Positions 33,946 to 42,309 of a DNA stretch of 64,000 bases are shown in pieces. Within the stretch, counting starts at the first letter, position 1, and each line of letters starts with the position of its first letter. A program made the translations under genes and the position numbers. Under the pieces are notes generated by a model, which worked only from the letters and a program-made list of their open reading frames with translations, had not been told where the DNA came from and made no database searches. The DNA comes from Streptomyces fulvorobeus. Lineage in GTDB: Bacteria > Actinomycetota > Actinomycetes > Streptomycetales > Streptomycetaceae. Where the stretch lies: contig NZ_BLWC01000001.1 of assembly GCF_013167895.1 (NCBI RefSeq), forward strand, positions 5,332,001 through 5,396,000, written 5' to 3'.

Positions 33946-35310
33946 ATGTACAGATCCGCAGCGGTGCAGAAGCTCGCCGGCCGCGTGTCCGGTCCGGCAC
34001 TGGGGCCGCAGGACGAGGGATACGCGGCCGAGGTCGCGGGGTTCAACACGATCGTGCAGCACCGGCCCGCGATCGTCGTCGGCGTCCGGAACGCCGCTGA
34101 GGTGCGCAGGGCCGTCACCTTCGCGGCCGAGAACGCCATGCCGACGGCGGTACAGGCGACCGGCCACGGTCCCTCGCGCGCCGCCGAAGGAGCCGGACTG
34201 CTCATCAACACCCGCCGGATGGACAAGGTGACGGTCGACCCCGTCGCCAGGGTCGCCCGGGCGGAGGCCGGTACGCAGTGGCACCAGGTCGTCGAAGCGG
34301 CCGCCGGCCACGGCCTCGCCCCCCTCAACGGCTCCTCGCCGCTGGTGGGCGTGGTCGGCTACACCCTGGGCGGCGGGCTCGCGCTGCTGTCGCGCACGCA
34401 CGGCTTCGCCGCCGACCACGTCACCGCGGTGGACGTCGTCACCCCCGACGGACGGTCGCGTACCGCGACCGCGCGGCAGAACACGGACCTCTTCTGGGCG
34501 CTGCGCGGCGGCAAGGGCAACTTCGGGGTGGTGACCGCCCTCGAGTTCGGTCTCGTGCCGGTGCCCCGCTTCTACGGCGGCGGGCTGTTCTTCCCCGGGG
34601 ATGCGGCCGCCGACGTCCTGCACACCTGGCGGGTCTGGACCGAGTCCGTACCGCAGGAGATGGCCTCCTCGCTCGCGCTGCTGCGGATGCCGGACATGGA
34701 GCCCATACCGGAGTTCCTGCGGGGCAGGCTCGTGGTGCACGTCCGCGTCGCCCATCTGGGATCGGCGGAGGAGGGCGACCGGCTGGTCAGGCCGCTGCGG
34801 GCGATCGCGCCGCCGCTGGTGGACACGCTCGCGGAGATGCCCTACACGCGCTTCGCCGAGATCCACAACGACCCGGCCTTCCCGATCCCCTACGACGAAC
34901 GCTCCACCATGCTCAGCGAGCTGGGCAAGAGCGCCGCCGATGAGCTGCTCGCCCTCGCGGGCCCCGGAAGCGACTGCGCGGACCTCGTGGTCGAACTGCG
35001 GCACATGGGCGGCGCGCTCAGCAGGCCGCCGGCGGTGGAGAGCGCGGTCGACCACCGGGACGCCGCGTTCTGCCTGTCCACGCTCGGACTGCCCGGCGGC
35101 CGCCCGGACCGGGTCGTGGACGGCATGGCGTCCTGGGGGACGGGCCGCAGCTATCTCAACTTCCTCGCCGGCCCCGGGACGGCCCAGCTGGCCGAACGGG
35201 GGTACCGCCCCGCCACCTACGCGCGGCTCGGCGAGATCAAGGCACGGTACGACCCGGAGAACCTCTTCCGGTTCAACCACAACATTCCGCCGCGCGCGAA
35301 GAGCCTCTGA
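33946..35310 (+). CDS. BBE-type FAD-linked oxidoreductase, copy 1
   Basis: A 454-residue flavoprotein of the berberine-bridge/PCMH FAD-linked oxidase family. The FAD-binding half has VQATGHGPS with the His that can be covalently linked to FAD, WHQVVEAAAGHGLAPLNGSS, VVGYTLGGGLALLSRTHGF and ALRGGKGNFGVVTALEF. The C-terminus ends with a FRFNHNIPP motif (NLFRFNHNIPP). The substrate half is unlike characterised oxidases I know. It likely oxidises a phenolic or amine intermediate or a congener of the product. A strong GGAGG precedes the ATG. A paralogue of the same length and motif order lies at 39452. It sits in a marR-oxidase-exporter operon. Confidence 0.85.
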   Translation: MYRSAAVQKLAGRVSGPALGPQDEGYAAEVAGFNTIVQHRPAIVVGVRNAAEVRRAVTFAAENAMPTAVQATGHGPSRAAEGAGLLINTRRMDKVTVDPVARVARAEAGTQWHQVVEAAAGHGLAPLNGSSPLVGVVGYTLGGGLALLSRTHGFAADHVTAVDVVTPDGRSRTATARQNTDLFWALRGGKGNFGVVTALEFGLVPVPRFYGGGLFFPGDAAADVLHTWRVWTESVPQEMASSLALLRMPDMEPIPEFLRGRLVVHVRVAHLGSAEEGDRLVRPLRAIAPPLVDTLAEMPYTRFAEIHNDPAFPIPYDERSTMLSELGKSAADELLALAGPGSDCADLVVELRHMGGALSRPPAVESAVDHRDAAFCLSTLGLPGGRPDRVVDGMASWGTGRSYLNFLAGPGTAQLAERGYRPATYARLGEIKARYDPENLFRFNHNIPPRAKSL

Positions 35311-35364
35311 CCACCCGGTCAAGCCGATCCCGCGCACCTCAGAAGCTGGAAGGGAAACATCTCG

Positions 35365-36723
35365 ATGACGACCAACACCGCGGTGCAGGCCCCGCCGCAG
35401 TCCGCACCTGGTGCGGGCTCGACCGGGCTCAGACTCGGAGCCCTCTTCGGCCCCGTGATCTTCGGAGTGACGGCCGCGGGCGTGGCCCTGCCCGATGTCG
35501 CCCAGGCCATGGAGGTACGCCCGGCGGTCGCCGGCTGGGTGCTGACGGCGCACGCCCTGGCACTCGGCGTCGGCACCGCGTTCTTCGGGCGGCTCTCGGA
35601 GAAGTGGGGTGTACGCAACACCCTCCTGGTGGGGTCGCTGTTCCTGGCGGTCGGCGCGGTCCTGATCCTCGTCGCCCCCAACTTCGGGACGCTGATCGCG
35701 GGCCGCTTCGTCCAGGCGGCGGGCTCCGGCGCCATGACCTCCAGCGCGCTCACCCTCGCCTCCGCGGCCGCACCCGCGCAACGCACCAAGATCCTCGCCA
35801 TCTTCGGGGCGTCCATGGCGCTCTTCTCCTCCACCGCCACCCTCATGGGCGGGATGGTGACGGACTGGCTCGACTGGCGCCTCACCCTCGTGCTGCCGGC
35901 GCTCTCGCTGCTGGTGGTGCCCTTCTGCCTGGACCTCGCCGCCACCCGCCCCGGCTACGGCAAGGCCGTCGACCTGCTCGGCGGAATCCTGCTGGGTACG
36001 GGCGCGACCTCGCTGCTCCTGCTCATCCAGGCGTCCTCGCTCGACCTCGCCACCCCGCTGGTCATCGCACTGGTGGCGCTGCTCGTGCTGTCGGCGGCGG
36101 GTCTCGTCCTGCACATCGGCAGGCGGCCCGACGGGTTCGTACCGCGTCGGCTGGCCGGCGACCGGACCTTCCTGGTCGCGGCCCTGGTCGGTCTCGGCGG
36201 CTACGCCGGGCTGTTCGCCGCGATGTACGCGGTACCCCAGATCCTCACGGTGAAGTACGGCTGGGACGTGTTCGAGATCGGTGCCTGGCTCCTGCCGGGT
36301 GCGATCGTGGGCGCGGTGTCCGCGCGGGTGGCGAGCAAGCTCACGGCCGGCCGGGGCGGCAGCCTGCTGCTGACCGGGGCCGCCGTGACCTGTGCGGTGT
36401 TCCTCGGGATCGTCGGTCTCGTCGAGGGCGGCATCGTCGTCATGCTGATCGGCACGTCCATGGGCATGGCGACGTTCGCGGCCACCCAGGTGCTCACCAC
36501 CGCGGTGCTGTCCAGCCGCCTGGAACCCGCCCAGCGCGGGGGCGCCATGGGTGTGCTCAACCTTCTCTTCTTCGTCGGTGGCGGCATCGGCTCCGCCGCC
36601 ACCGGAGCGCTCTCCGAGCACATGGACCTCACCAGCGCGCTCGCCGTCGTCGCGGTGCTCCCGCTGTTCGCGGGTCTGATCGCCCTGCTGCTCCCGCCCG
36701 CCCGGGCGCAGCAGGAGGTCTGA
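35365..36723 (+). CDS. MFS drug exporter
   Basis: A 452-residue major-facilitator protein with twelve or more hydrophobic helices. GRLSEKWGVRNTLLVGSLFL is the loop 2-3 signature and AGRFVQAAGSGAMTSSALTL the helix 4-5 motif, as in the DHA2/14-helix-like drug-proton antiporters of antibiotic clusters. It lies 54 bp after the FAD oxidase and downstream of the MarR gene, so its expression is probably derepressed by the same signal. It likely exports the cluster product and gives self-resistance. The hydrophobic helix near residue 230-250 is followed by a cytoplasmic loop (HIGRRPDGFVPRRLAGDRTF). Confidence 0.87.
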   Translation: MTTNTAVQAPPQSAPGAGSTGLRLGALFGPVIFGVTAAGVALPDVAQAMEVRPAVAGWVLTAHALALGVGTAFFGRLSEKWGVRNTLLVGSLFLAVGAVLILVAPNFGTLIAGRFVQAAGSGAMTSSALTLASAAAPAQRTKILAIFGASMALFSSTATLMGGMVTDWLDWRLTLVLPALSLLVVPFCLDLAATRPGYGKAVDLLGGILLGTGATSLLLLIQASSLDLATPLVIALVALLVLSAAGLVLHIGRRPDGFVPRRLAGDRTFLVAALVGLGGYAGLFAAMYAVPQILTVKYGWDVFEIGAWLLPGAIVGAVSARVASKLTAGRGGSLLLTGAAVTCAVFLGIVGLVEGGIVVMLIGTSMGMATFAATQVLTTAVLSSRLEPAQRGGAMGVLNLLFFVGGGIGSAATGALSEHMDLTSALAVVAVLPLFAGLIALLLPPARAQQEV

Positions 36724-36724
36724 G

Positions 36725-36778
36725 CCGCCCGGCCGGGCGGTGGACGCGGCCGACCCCTGGCTCTGTCCCGTGGGACAG
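36725..36778. terminator. Dyads between convergent MFS and SARP genes
   Basis: Two short dyads follow the MFS stop: CCGCCCGG/CCGGGCGG at 36725-36740 without a loop, and CTGTCCC-GT-GGGACAG at 36763-36778. The position between two convergent genes makes them plausible terminators, but each is short. Confidence 0.4.
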
Positions 36779-36850
36779 CCGGGGGGAGGTGCGTCAACTG
36801 ACGCTCCTTCGGGGCCGGCTCGCGTCGTCGGCTCCGGTGCGCGCGAGGGC

Positions 36851-37839
36851 TCAGGCCCCCGGAACTCTCTCGTTCGAGTTCAGCCACAGCGACAGGATCT
36901 TGCGCAGCTCGTCGCGTTCGACGCGGAGCAGGTCGTTCTCCAGACGCAGCTGTTCCAGCGGGTCGGGGGTGGCGGAGTTCTGCGAGGTCCGTGCGAGCAG
37001 CGCGACACCGGCCGGCCGGCCGTGCCGGCCGGGTACGCGAGGCGGCGGGGGCGCGAGGACGTTGCCGGCGGGGGTCGCCACCGGGGAGAGCCGGCCGACC
37101 AGGATCGACTGGTGCAGGACGTGCAGGTCGTGCGCCGGTTCGATGCCGAGGTCCTCGGAGAACCGGGTCCTGACGGTGCGGAAGGTCTCCAGGGCGTCGG
37201 CCTGGCGGCCCGAGTGGTACAGCGCCAGCATCAGCTGGGCGCAGGCCCGTTCGCGGAACGGGTTCTCGGCGACGAAACCGGTCAGGTCGCCGATGATCTG
37301 CTGATGGCGGCCCAGCTTCAGCGCGATGTCGAAGTACTCCTCCTTCACCGTCAGCCGGTCCTCGTTGAGCCCGACGACGAGGGGGGCCAGCGCCCTGCTG
37401 TCGAGCCCGGCCGCGACCGGGCCGTGCCACAGCGAGAGCGCGGCCTTGAGCAGCCCCTCGGCGCGCTCAAGCCGGTTCTCGCGGACCATGGACCGCCCCT
37501 GGGCGACCAGCTTCTCGAACTTGAACAGGTCCAGCGCGTCCTCGTCGCGCACCCTGATCCGGTAGCAGGAGGGGTGCGTCTCGATCACGCTGTCGTGTTC
37601 CCGCCCCGGAGCAGGCGGCGGAGGCCGGAGACACAGATGCGCACCTGGCCGTGGGCGGAGGCGGGCGGTGCGTCGTCCCAGATCGCGTCGACCAGGCGCC
37701 CGAGTGTGACCACCTGGTTCGTCTGGAGCAGCAGCGCCACCAGTAACTTCTGTCTTCTTATGCCGCTGATTTCAATTTGTTCGTCGCCGTCCGTCACGAG
37801 CAGCGGGCCGAGTATTCGGAAAACGTAGTCATGGCGCAT
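36851..37839 (-). CDS. SARP-family pathway activator, frameshifted
   Basis: The N-terminal OmpR-like winged helix (MRHDYVFRILGPLLVTDG, then RRQKLLVALLLQTNQVVTL, GRLVDAIWDDAPPASAHGQV and CVSGLRRLL) and the bacterial transcriptional activation domain (SVIETHPSCYRIRVRDEDAL, then GRQADALETFRTVRTRFSED and LGIEPAHDLHVLHQSIL) are both present. They are in different frames. Restoring one C in the short run at 37604-37609 fuses them through LLPGREHDSVIE. This is the usual two-domain SARP of about 330 residues with an unusual C-terminal coiled coil (EQLRLENDLLRVERDELRKI). It is the likely activator of the cluster; a matching direct-repeat site lies before griI. The frameshift is probably an assembly error. 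Confidence 0.85.
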
Positions 37840-37904
37840 ATCTTTACCCCCCGGTGATGATGTGCGGAAATAACGCGGTGACGAATGCACTGGGTGCATC
37901 GGTA

Positions 37905-37944
37905 TAGTTGCCATCCGCCATGCCGAAAAGGGTGATGGCAACTA
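37905..37944. promoter_or_regulatory. Perfect 11-bp inverted repeat upstream of the SARP gene
   Basis: TAGTTGCCATC and GATGGCAACTA flank an 18-nt spacer, 66 bp before the SARP start and 58 bp after the tyrosinase stop. A smaller ATGCAC-TGGG-free dyad (ATGCAC at 37885-37890, GTGCAT at 37894-37899) lies inside the same A/T-rich region. It could be a terminator for the tyrosinase gene or an operator for the SARP gene; the lack of a GC-rich stem favours an operator. Confidence 0.5.
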
Positions 37945-38001
37945 CTCCGGTGTCACGAAATGATTGCTCGGCAGCTCTTTCTCTTCTGGTTCCGCCGGTT
38001 C

Positions 38002-38925
38002 CTACGCGTAGTCGTAGAACTTCGTGTGGTCCAGCAGGTCAGCGGGTGACATCGAATACCAGGGTGCCAGTTCGGTGTGGAGCGACGGGACATCCGGGTG
38101 CTCGGTCAGCGGGAGGTAGTGCGGGACGTCCGGATGCGCCTTCTGCCACATCGACCAGAGCTTGTCGATGAAGCAGTGGTGCATGAAGAAGATCGGGTCG
38201 TTCGGCGACCCGATGTACAGCATGTGGCCGCCCATCCAGGTGTGGCCCGCCCCGTGCAGTTTGCCCAGGTTCTCCTCCCAGGGGAACTTCGCGTACCCCT
38301 CCAGGTGGTTACGCAGGGACTGCGTCTCGCTCCCGTAGCCGGATGTGTAGTTGTAGGGCGGGGTGTCGTAGGCCGTCAGCGCGAGGGTGTCCGCCAGCTC
38401 CTTGACCGTCGGCAGGGCGGGGTTCACGGTGCCGATGTCGCGTACGAGGTAGTCCCGGTCGTCCGCGGTGTAGTTGCCGTTGAACGCCGGGTGCTCGTCG
38501 CCGACCGGAACGACGCTGACGTTGAGCTTCCACCCGTTGCAGCGGGCGAAGGGGCCGGTCATGACCTTCCGGTCACCGGGCCGGCCGTTGCCGCCCATGA
38601 AGGTGTCGGCCCACAGCGGCGAGTCCAGGCTCTGGTCCTTGGTCCAGTCCCAGTAGGGGATCGTGACGGTGGGGTCGACGCGCTGGAGCGCCTTCTCCAG
38701 GACCAGGAGGTACTGGCGGTGCCACGGGAACAGGCCCGGGCTCATGTGGCCCCAGCGCTTGCCCACACCCCCGTCCTTGTCCAGGTAGTCGCCGGAGTTG
38801 ATCTGGATGTGTATCCGGACCAGCTCGTCGTAGACACCGATCTCCTTCACCCTGCGCAGCGCGCGGATGAAGCGTCTCTTCTCGGCGGCGGTCATGTCGA
38901 GGTGGTTCTTCCGGACGTGCGCCAT
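38002..38925 (-). CDS. Tyrosinase-like copper oxidase, probably an o-aminophenol oxidase
   Basis: A 307-residue type-3 copper enzyme. CuA ligands are H39 (VRIHIQIN), H60 (RWGHMSPG) and H69 (FPWHRQY). CuB ligands are H224 and H228 (KLHGAGHTW) and H250 (FFMHHCFIDK). In true bacterial tyrosinases the residue after the first CuB His is Asn, which helps deprotonate monophenols; here it is Gly (G225). By analogy with the GriF and NspF enzymes, which act on o-aminophenols made from 3-amino-4-hydroxybenzoate, this protein is expected to oxidise an o-aminophenol rather than hydroxylate tyrosine. It is paired with a MelC1-type caddie directly upstream. The start at 38925 is where homology begins. Confidence 0.85.
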   Translation of the reverse strand: MAHVRKNHLDMTAAEKRRFIRALRRVKEIGVYDELVRIHIQINSGDYLDKDGGVGKRWGHMSPGLFPWHRQYLLVLEKALQRVDPTVTIPYWDWTKDQSLDSPLWADTFMGGNGRPGDRKVMTGPFARCNGWKLNVSVVPVGDEHPAFNGNYTADDRDYLVRDIGTVNPALPTVKELADTLALTAYDTPPYNYTSGYGSETQSLRNHLEGYAKFPWEENLGKLHGAGHTWMGGHMLYIGSPNDPIFFMHHCFIDKLWSMWQKAHPDVPHYLPLTEHPDVPSLHTELAPWYSMSPADLLDHTKFYDYA

Positions 38926-38956
38926 GGGGTGTCTTCTCTCTCGGGTCACGGGCGGA

Positions 38957-39319
38957 TCAGGCGTGGTGGGTGCCGGAGGGCAGGAGGTTCGCCCCGCGCA
39001 GCTCGTCGACGGCCTGGCGCCCGGCGGCCAGCGGCGTGGGCTCGATCCGGTAGTGGCACATCGCGCTGAGATAGGCGTCCTCGCCCAGCTTCATGAGGTG
39101 CAGCGGCCTGTCGTCTATGCGCACCGTTCCGGCGGCCCTGGAGACCGTGATCGTGCGGCCCTTGTACGTCTCGGTGTAGAGGTCCTGGGGCTCGTCGGCC
39201 GCCTGGTCCCGGGCCGCGTCGTGCGCGGCGACCCAGCTCTGGCCCGCGTGGATGACGGTGACCGGCACCGCCGCGACAGCGGTGCCCGCTATGCCCTTTA
39301 TCACATTACGTCGTCTCAT
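38957..39319 (-). CDS. Tyrosinase co-factor (MelC1/GriE-type copper caddie)
   Basis: A 120-residue secreted caddie protein. The N-terminus MRRRNVIKGIAGTAVAAVPV carries a twin-arginine-like signal. The mature domain has YTETYKGRTITVSR, IDDRPLHLMKLGEDAYLS, AMCHYRIEPTPLAAGRQAVDE and then LRGANL, as in MelC1 proteins. These deliver copper to the partner oxidase and help its export. The CH motif (MCHY) fits the copper-binding site. The gene precedes the oxidase by 31 bp, the usual melC1-melC2 arrangement. AAAGGA precedes the ATG. Confidence 0.87.
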   Translation of the reverse strand: MRRRNVIKGIAGTAVAAVPVTVIHAGQSWVAAHDAARDQAADEPQDLYTETYKGRTITVSRAAGTVRIDDRPLHLMKLGEDAYLSAMCHYRIEPTPLAAGRQAVDELRGANLLPSGTHHA

Positions 39320-39451
39320 TTGCGTCCTTTGATTGACAACCGATGACTGAACGGTTAATCTCCCCGGCCAGCTTTCCAGCGGGGCGTATCGGCGGGATAT
39401 TGCCCGGGTGGAGGCATGGCTGACCGACGCCGCTCCACTCCGGGCGGGGAC

Positions 39452-40827
39452 TCAGCCGCGCGGCGGCCGTGGCGGGATGTTGTGGTTGAAGCGGAAGAGG
39501 TTGTCCGGGTCGGCCACGGCCTTGATCCCGGCCAGCCGGGCGAAGGTGGCCGGCTCGTAGCCGCTCTCGGTGAGGTGCGCGGTGTCGGGGCTGGCCAGGA
39601 AGTTGAGGTAGCGGAGTCCCGTGCCCCACGCCGCCATGCCGTCCACCACCAGCGGGGGCGGTCGTCGGGGAGCGAGAGGGTCGAGAGCGCGAACGCGGCG
39701 TCCCGGTGGCCGACGGCGTTGGGCACCTCGGGCGCCCGGCCGGCCGCGCCGCCCAACTGCCGCAGCTCCACGGTCAGATCGATGCAGTCGGCCCCCGGCC
39801 CGGCCAGCTGGAGCAGCGCGTCCACCGCCGCCTCGTCCAGCACGCGGAGCATCATCGACCGCTCGTTGTACGGAATCGGCTCGGTCGGGTCCTGGTGGAT
39901 CTCCCCGGACCGGCTGTACGGCATGTCGGCCAGGGTGTCGACGACCAGCGGGCCCGCGGTGCGCAGCGGCGCCACCAGCCGCTCCCCGTCATCGGCGGAG
40001 CCCAGGTGCGCGATCCGGACGTGCACCGTCAGCCGGCCGCGCAGGAAGGGCGGGATCGCCTCGATGTCCGGCATCCGCAGCAGAGCGAGCGAGGACGTCA
40101 GCTCCTCCGGCACGGTCGCGGTCCACTCACGCCAGGCGTGCACCACCTCCGCGGACGCCTCGCCCGCGAAGAACAGCCCGCCCCCGTAGAGCCGTGACAC
40201 CGGCACCAGCCGGAACTCGATGGCGGTGACCACTCCGAAGTTGCCCTTCCCGCCGCGCACGGCCCAGAAGAGGTCGGTGTCCTGGTCCGCGGTGGCGCGG
40301 TGCGACCGCCCGTCGGCGGTGACGATCTCGACGGCGGTGACCAGGTCCGCGGCGTAGCCGTATCTGCGCGCCATCAGGCCGAGCCCGCCGCCGATGGTGT
40401 ATCCGACCACCCCGGTGAGCGGGGAGGAGCCGCTGAGCGGGGCGAGACCGTGCTTCGCGGCCGCCTGGATCACCTCGAACCACTGGGTACCGCCCTCGAC
40501 CCTCGCGGTCCTCGCGACGGGGTCGATGCTCACACCCCGCAGCCTGCGGGTACTGATCAGCAGCCCGCCGGAGGCCGGGAGGGAGGGGCCGTGGCCGGTG
40601 GCCTGGACCGAGACCGGCAGGTGCCGGGCCGCGGCGAAGGAGACGGCCTCGCGCACGTCCGCCGCTCCGCTCACGAGCGCGATCAGGTCCGGGTCGTGCT
40701 CGGTGATCGAGTTGAAGCCCTCGAGTTCCCGGGCGAAGTCGACGTCCCTGGCACGCAGGACCCGCCCCCGGAGCCGTTCGGAGAGCTCTGCCGCCGCCGA
40801 CCGCGCGACGCTCTTGCCTGTAGTCAT
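39452..40827 (-). CDS. BBE-type FAD-linked oxidoreductase, copy 2, frameshifted near the C-terminus
   Basis: A paralogue of the enzyme at 33946 with the same order of motifs: VSVQATGHGPSLPASGGLLI, then WFEVIQAAAKHGLAPLSGSS, VVGYTIGGGLGLMARRYGYA and AVRGGKGNFGVVTAIEF. The last 65 residues (VDGMAAWGTGLRYLNFLASP, then NLFRFNHNIPPRP) are in another frame. Restoring one C in the run at 39654-39658 joins them through RPPLVVDGM. Length then is about 458 residues, like copy 1. The ATG at 40827 follows GGGAGGACTGAGG. Possible roles are oxidation of a phenolic intermediate or of the product. Substrate is unknown. Confidence 0.83.
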
Positions 40828-40939
40828 CCTCAGTCCTCCCGGAACCCGTCCGTCTGTCGGGATGCGAGGAATCTGCCAACGCGGAGGGCCGGGGACCATC
40901 CCCCGTTTGAGGCGGATGTCACGGCCGGCGGGACGACGC

Positions 40940-40976
40940 GGTGAGCCCGGAGCATCCGGGATGCTCCGGGCTCACC
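40940..40976. terminator. Very strong 18-bp hairpin after the ammonia-lyase/ligase operon
   Basis: GGTGAGCCCGGAGCATCC and its exact complement are separated by a single base. It lies 14 bp after the ligase stop and 113 bp before the FAD oxidase start on the same strand, so it isolates the two transcripts. Confidence 0.85.
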
Positions 40977-40989
40977 ACATGCCCCTGCC

Positions 40990-42309
40990 TCATCCCCGGA
41001 CGATGGCCTGCTCCCAGTCCTCCCCGGGCCCGAACAGCTTCCGCGGCTTCATGGCGTCCAGCCGCTGCGCCAGCAACGACTTGGGCACCAGCGTGCCTTC
41101 GGGCACCGCGCTCACCGCGCAGCGCACCTCCAGCTCCGCCTCGACGGACGCCTTGAGCAGCGCGGCGGCCTCCCCGCCGTCCGCACCGGGCACCTCGATC
41201 TCGACGACCAGCCGGTCCCGTTCGGCCCTGGCCCGCCAGAACAGCACGCCGTACGCCGCCGGAAGCCGGAACACGAGCTCCTCCACCTGGATCTGTCCGA
41301 GCCGCAGCCCGCCGACCGTGTAGCCCTGGCCGAGCCGGCCGAGTACCCGTACGGTCGGCAGCTTCCAGCCGCACGGGCAGTCCTCGTACCGCAGGTCCAC
41401 CAGGTCTTCGAGGTTGTAGCGCAGCAGCGGCATCGCCTCGCGGTACAGCGGGGTGATGACCAGCTGCCCGGTGCCGTCGGCGGTGATCTCACCGGTCTTC
41501 GGGTCGTAGATCTCCGGCAGGATGCGGTCGGCCCAGAAGTGCATCCGGCCGTGCGGGCAGTCACTGGCCAGCGGGCCGACCTCGGTGCAGCCGTACTCCT
41601 CGATGACCGGGGCACGCCAGATCTCCTCGATCCTGCGCCGCCGCGCGCTGCTGATCGGCTCGCCCGCCACGTACAGCGCCCGCAGCGCCGCGAAGGAGTC
41701 CGCGGGGTAGCCGGCCGCCTTGGCCGCCGCGACCCACAGCAGGCTCTCGCTCGGAGTCGACCAGGTCAGAGTCACCTCCAGGTCGCGCAGGAGGCGCACC
41801 ACCCGCGAGTAGGGGACGGCGAGCGAGCGGCAGTCCCCGGGGACGACGGTCGCGCCGCTGCGCATGGCGGCCCAGTGGGCCATGTGCCCGGCGAGCACCA
41901 GCCCGTAGGGGATACGGACGAGCATGGTGTCCCCGGGACCGATGGGCACGGTCTTGCGGACGAACCGGTCGGCCAGATCGGTCCACTCCGCCTCGGTGAA
42001 GTAGGCGGGGGTGGGGTTTCCGGTACTGCCGCTGGACTCGTGGTACGTGGACAGGCGCTCCCTGGGCACGGCGAGCATGCCGAAGGGGTAGCTGTCGCGC
42101 AGGTCCGACTTCCCGGTGAGACCGATCGCGGACAGCGCCTGGCCGGCCTCCAGGCGCCCTTCGTAGAAGGGTGAGCGGCGGGCGTGGTGGAGCGCGGGGG
42201 CGATCCGCTCCCGCTGGTGCGCCCGCAGTTCGTCGAACGTCGTCCAGTCGCCGATGGCCGGCAGCCCGCCGACGGAGCCGGCCGGTCCGGTGGTCAGGGA
42301 GACGGTCAC
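40990..42309 (-). CDS. Phenylacetate-CoA-ligase-like AMP-forming acid ligase
   Basis: A 439-residue adenylate-forming enzyme of the PaaK branch. Visible motifs are the phosphate loop YHESSGSTGNPTPAYFT, then YGCTEVGPLASDCPHGRM in place of the classical adenine site, PLLRYNLEDLVDL with the ribose-binding Asp, a Cys pair in EDCPCGWKLP, and a C-terminal GQIQVEELVF. It probably activates an aromatic acid as an acyl-adenylate. Context points to 3-amino-4-hydroxybenzoate made by the GriI/GriH pair, with 4-vinylphenol as the acceptor. Its GTG overlaps the TGA of the ammonia-lyase (GTGA), so the two are coupled. No separate acyltransferase is seen. Confidence 0.82.
   Translation of the reverse strand: MTVSLTTGPAGSVGGLPAIGDWTTFDELRAHQRERIAPALHHARRSPFYEGRLEAGQALSAIGLTGKSDLRDSYPFGMLAVPRERLSTYHESSGSTGNPTPAYFTEAEWTDLADRFVRKTVPIGPGDTMLVRIPYGLVLAGHMAHWAAMRSGATVVPGDCRSLAVPYSRVVRLLRDLEVTLTWSTPSESLLWVAAAKAAGYPADSFAALRALYVAGEPISSARRRRIEEIWRAPVIEEYGCTEVGPLASDCPHGRMHFWADRILPEIYDPKTGEITADGTGQLVITPLYREAMPLLRYNLEDLVDLRYEDCPCGWKLPTVRVLGRLGQGYTVGGLRLGQIQVEELVFRLPAAYGVLFWRARAERDRLVVEIEVPGADGGEAAALLKASVEAELEVRCAVSAVPEGTLVPKSLLAQRLDAMKPRKLFGPGEDWEQAIVRG

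Noticed and set aside
33865..36621. A 918-codon open frame on the minus strand
   Set aside because: It is antisense to the BBE oxidase and MFS genes, has extreme Arg/Gly/Glu composition and no family motifs. This is the usual GC-rich shadow frame.
38002..38925. Melanin tyrosinase MelC2
   Set aside because: The activating Asn of the CuB motif is Gly and the neighbours make 3-amino-4-hydroxybenzoate, so a melanin role is less likely.
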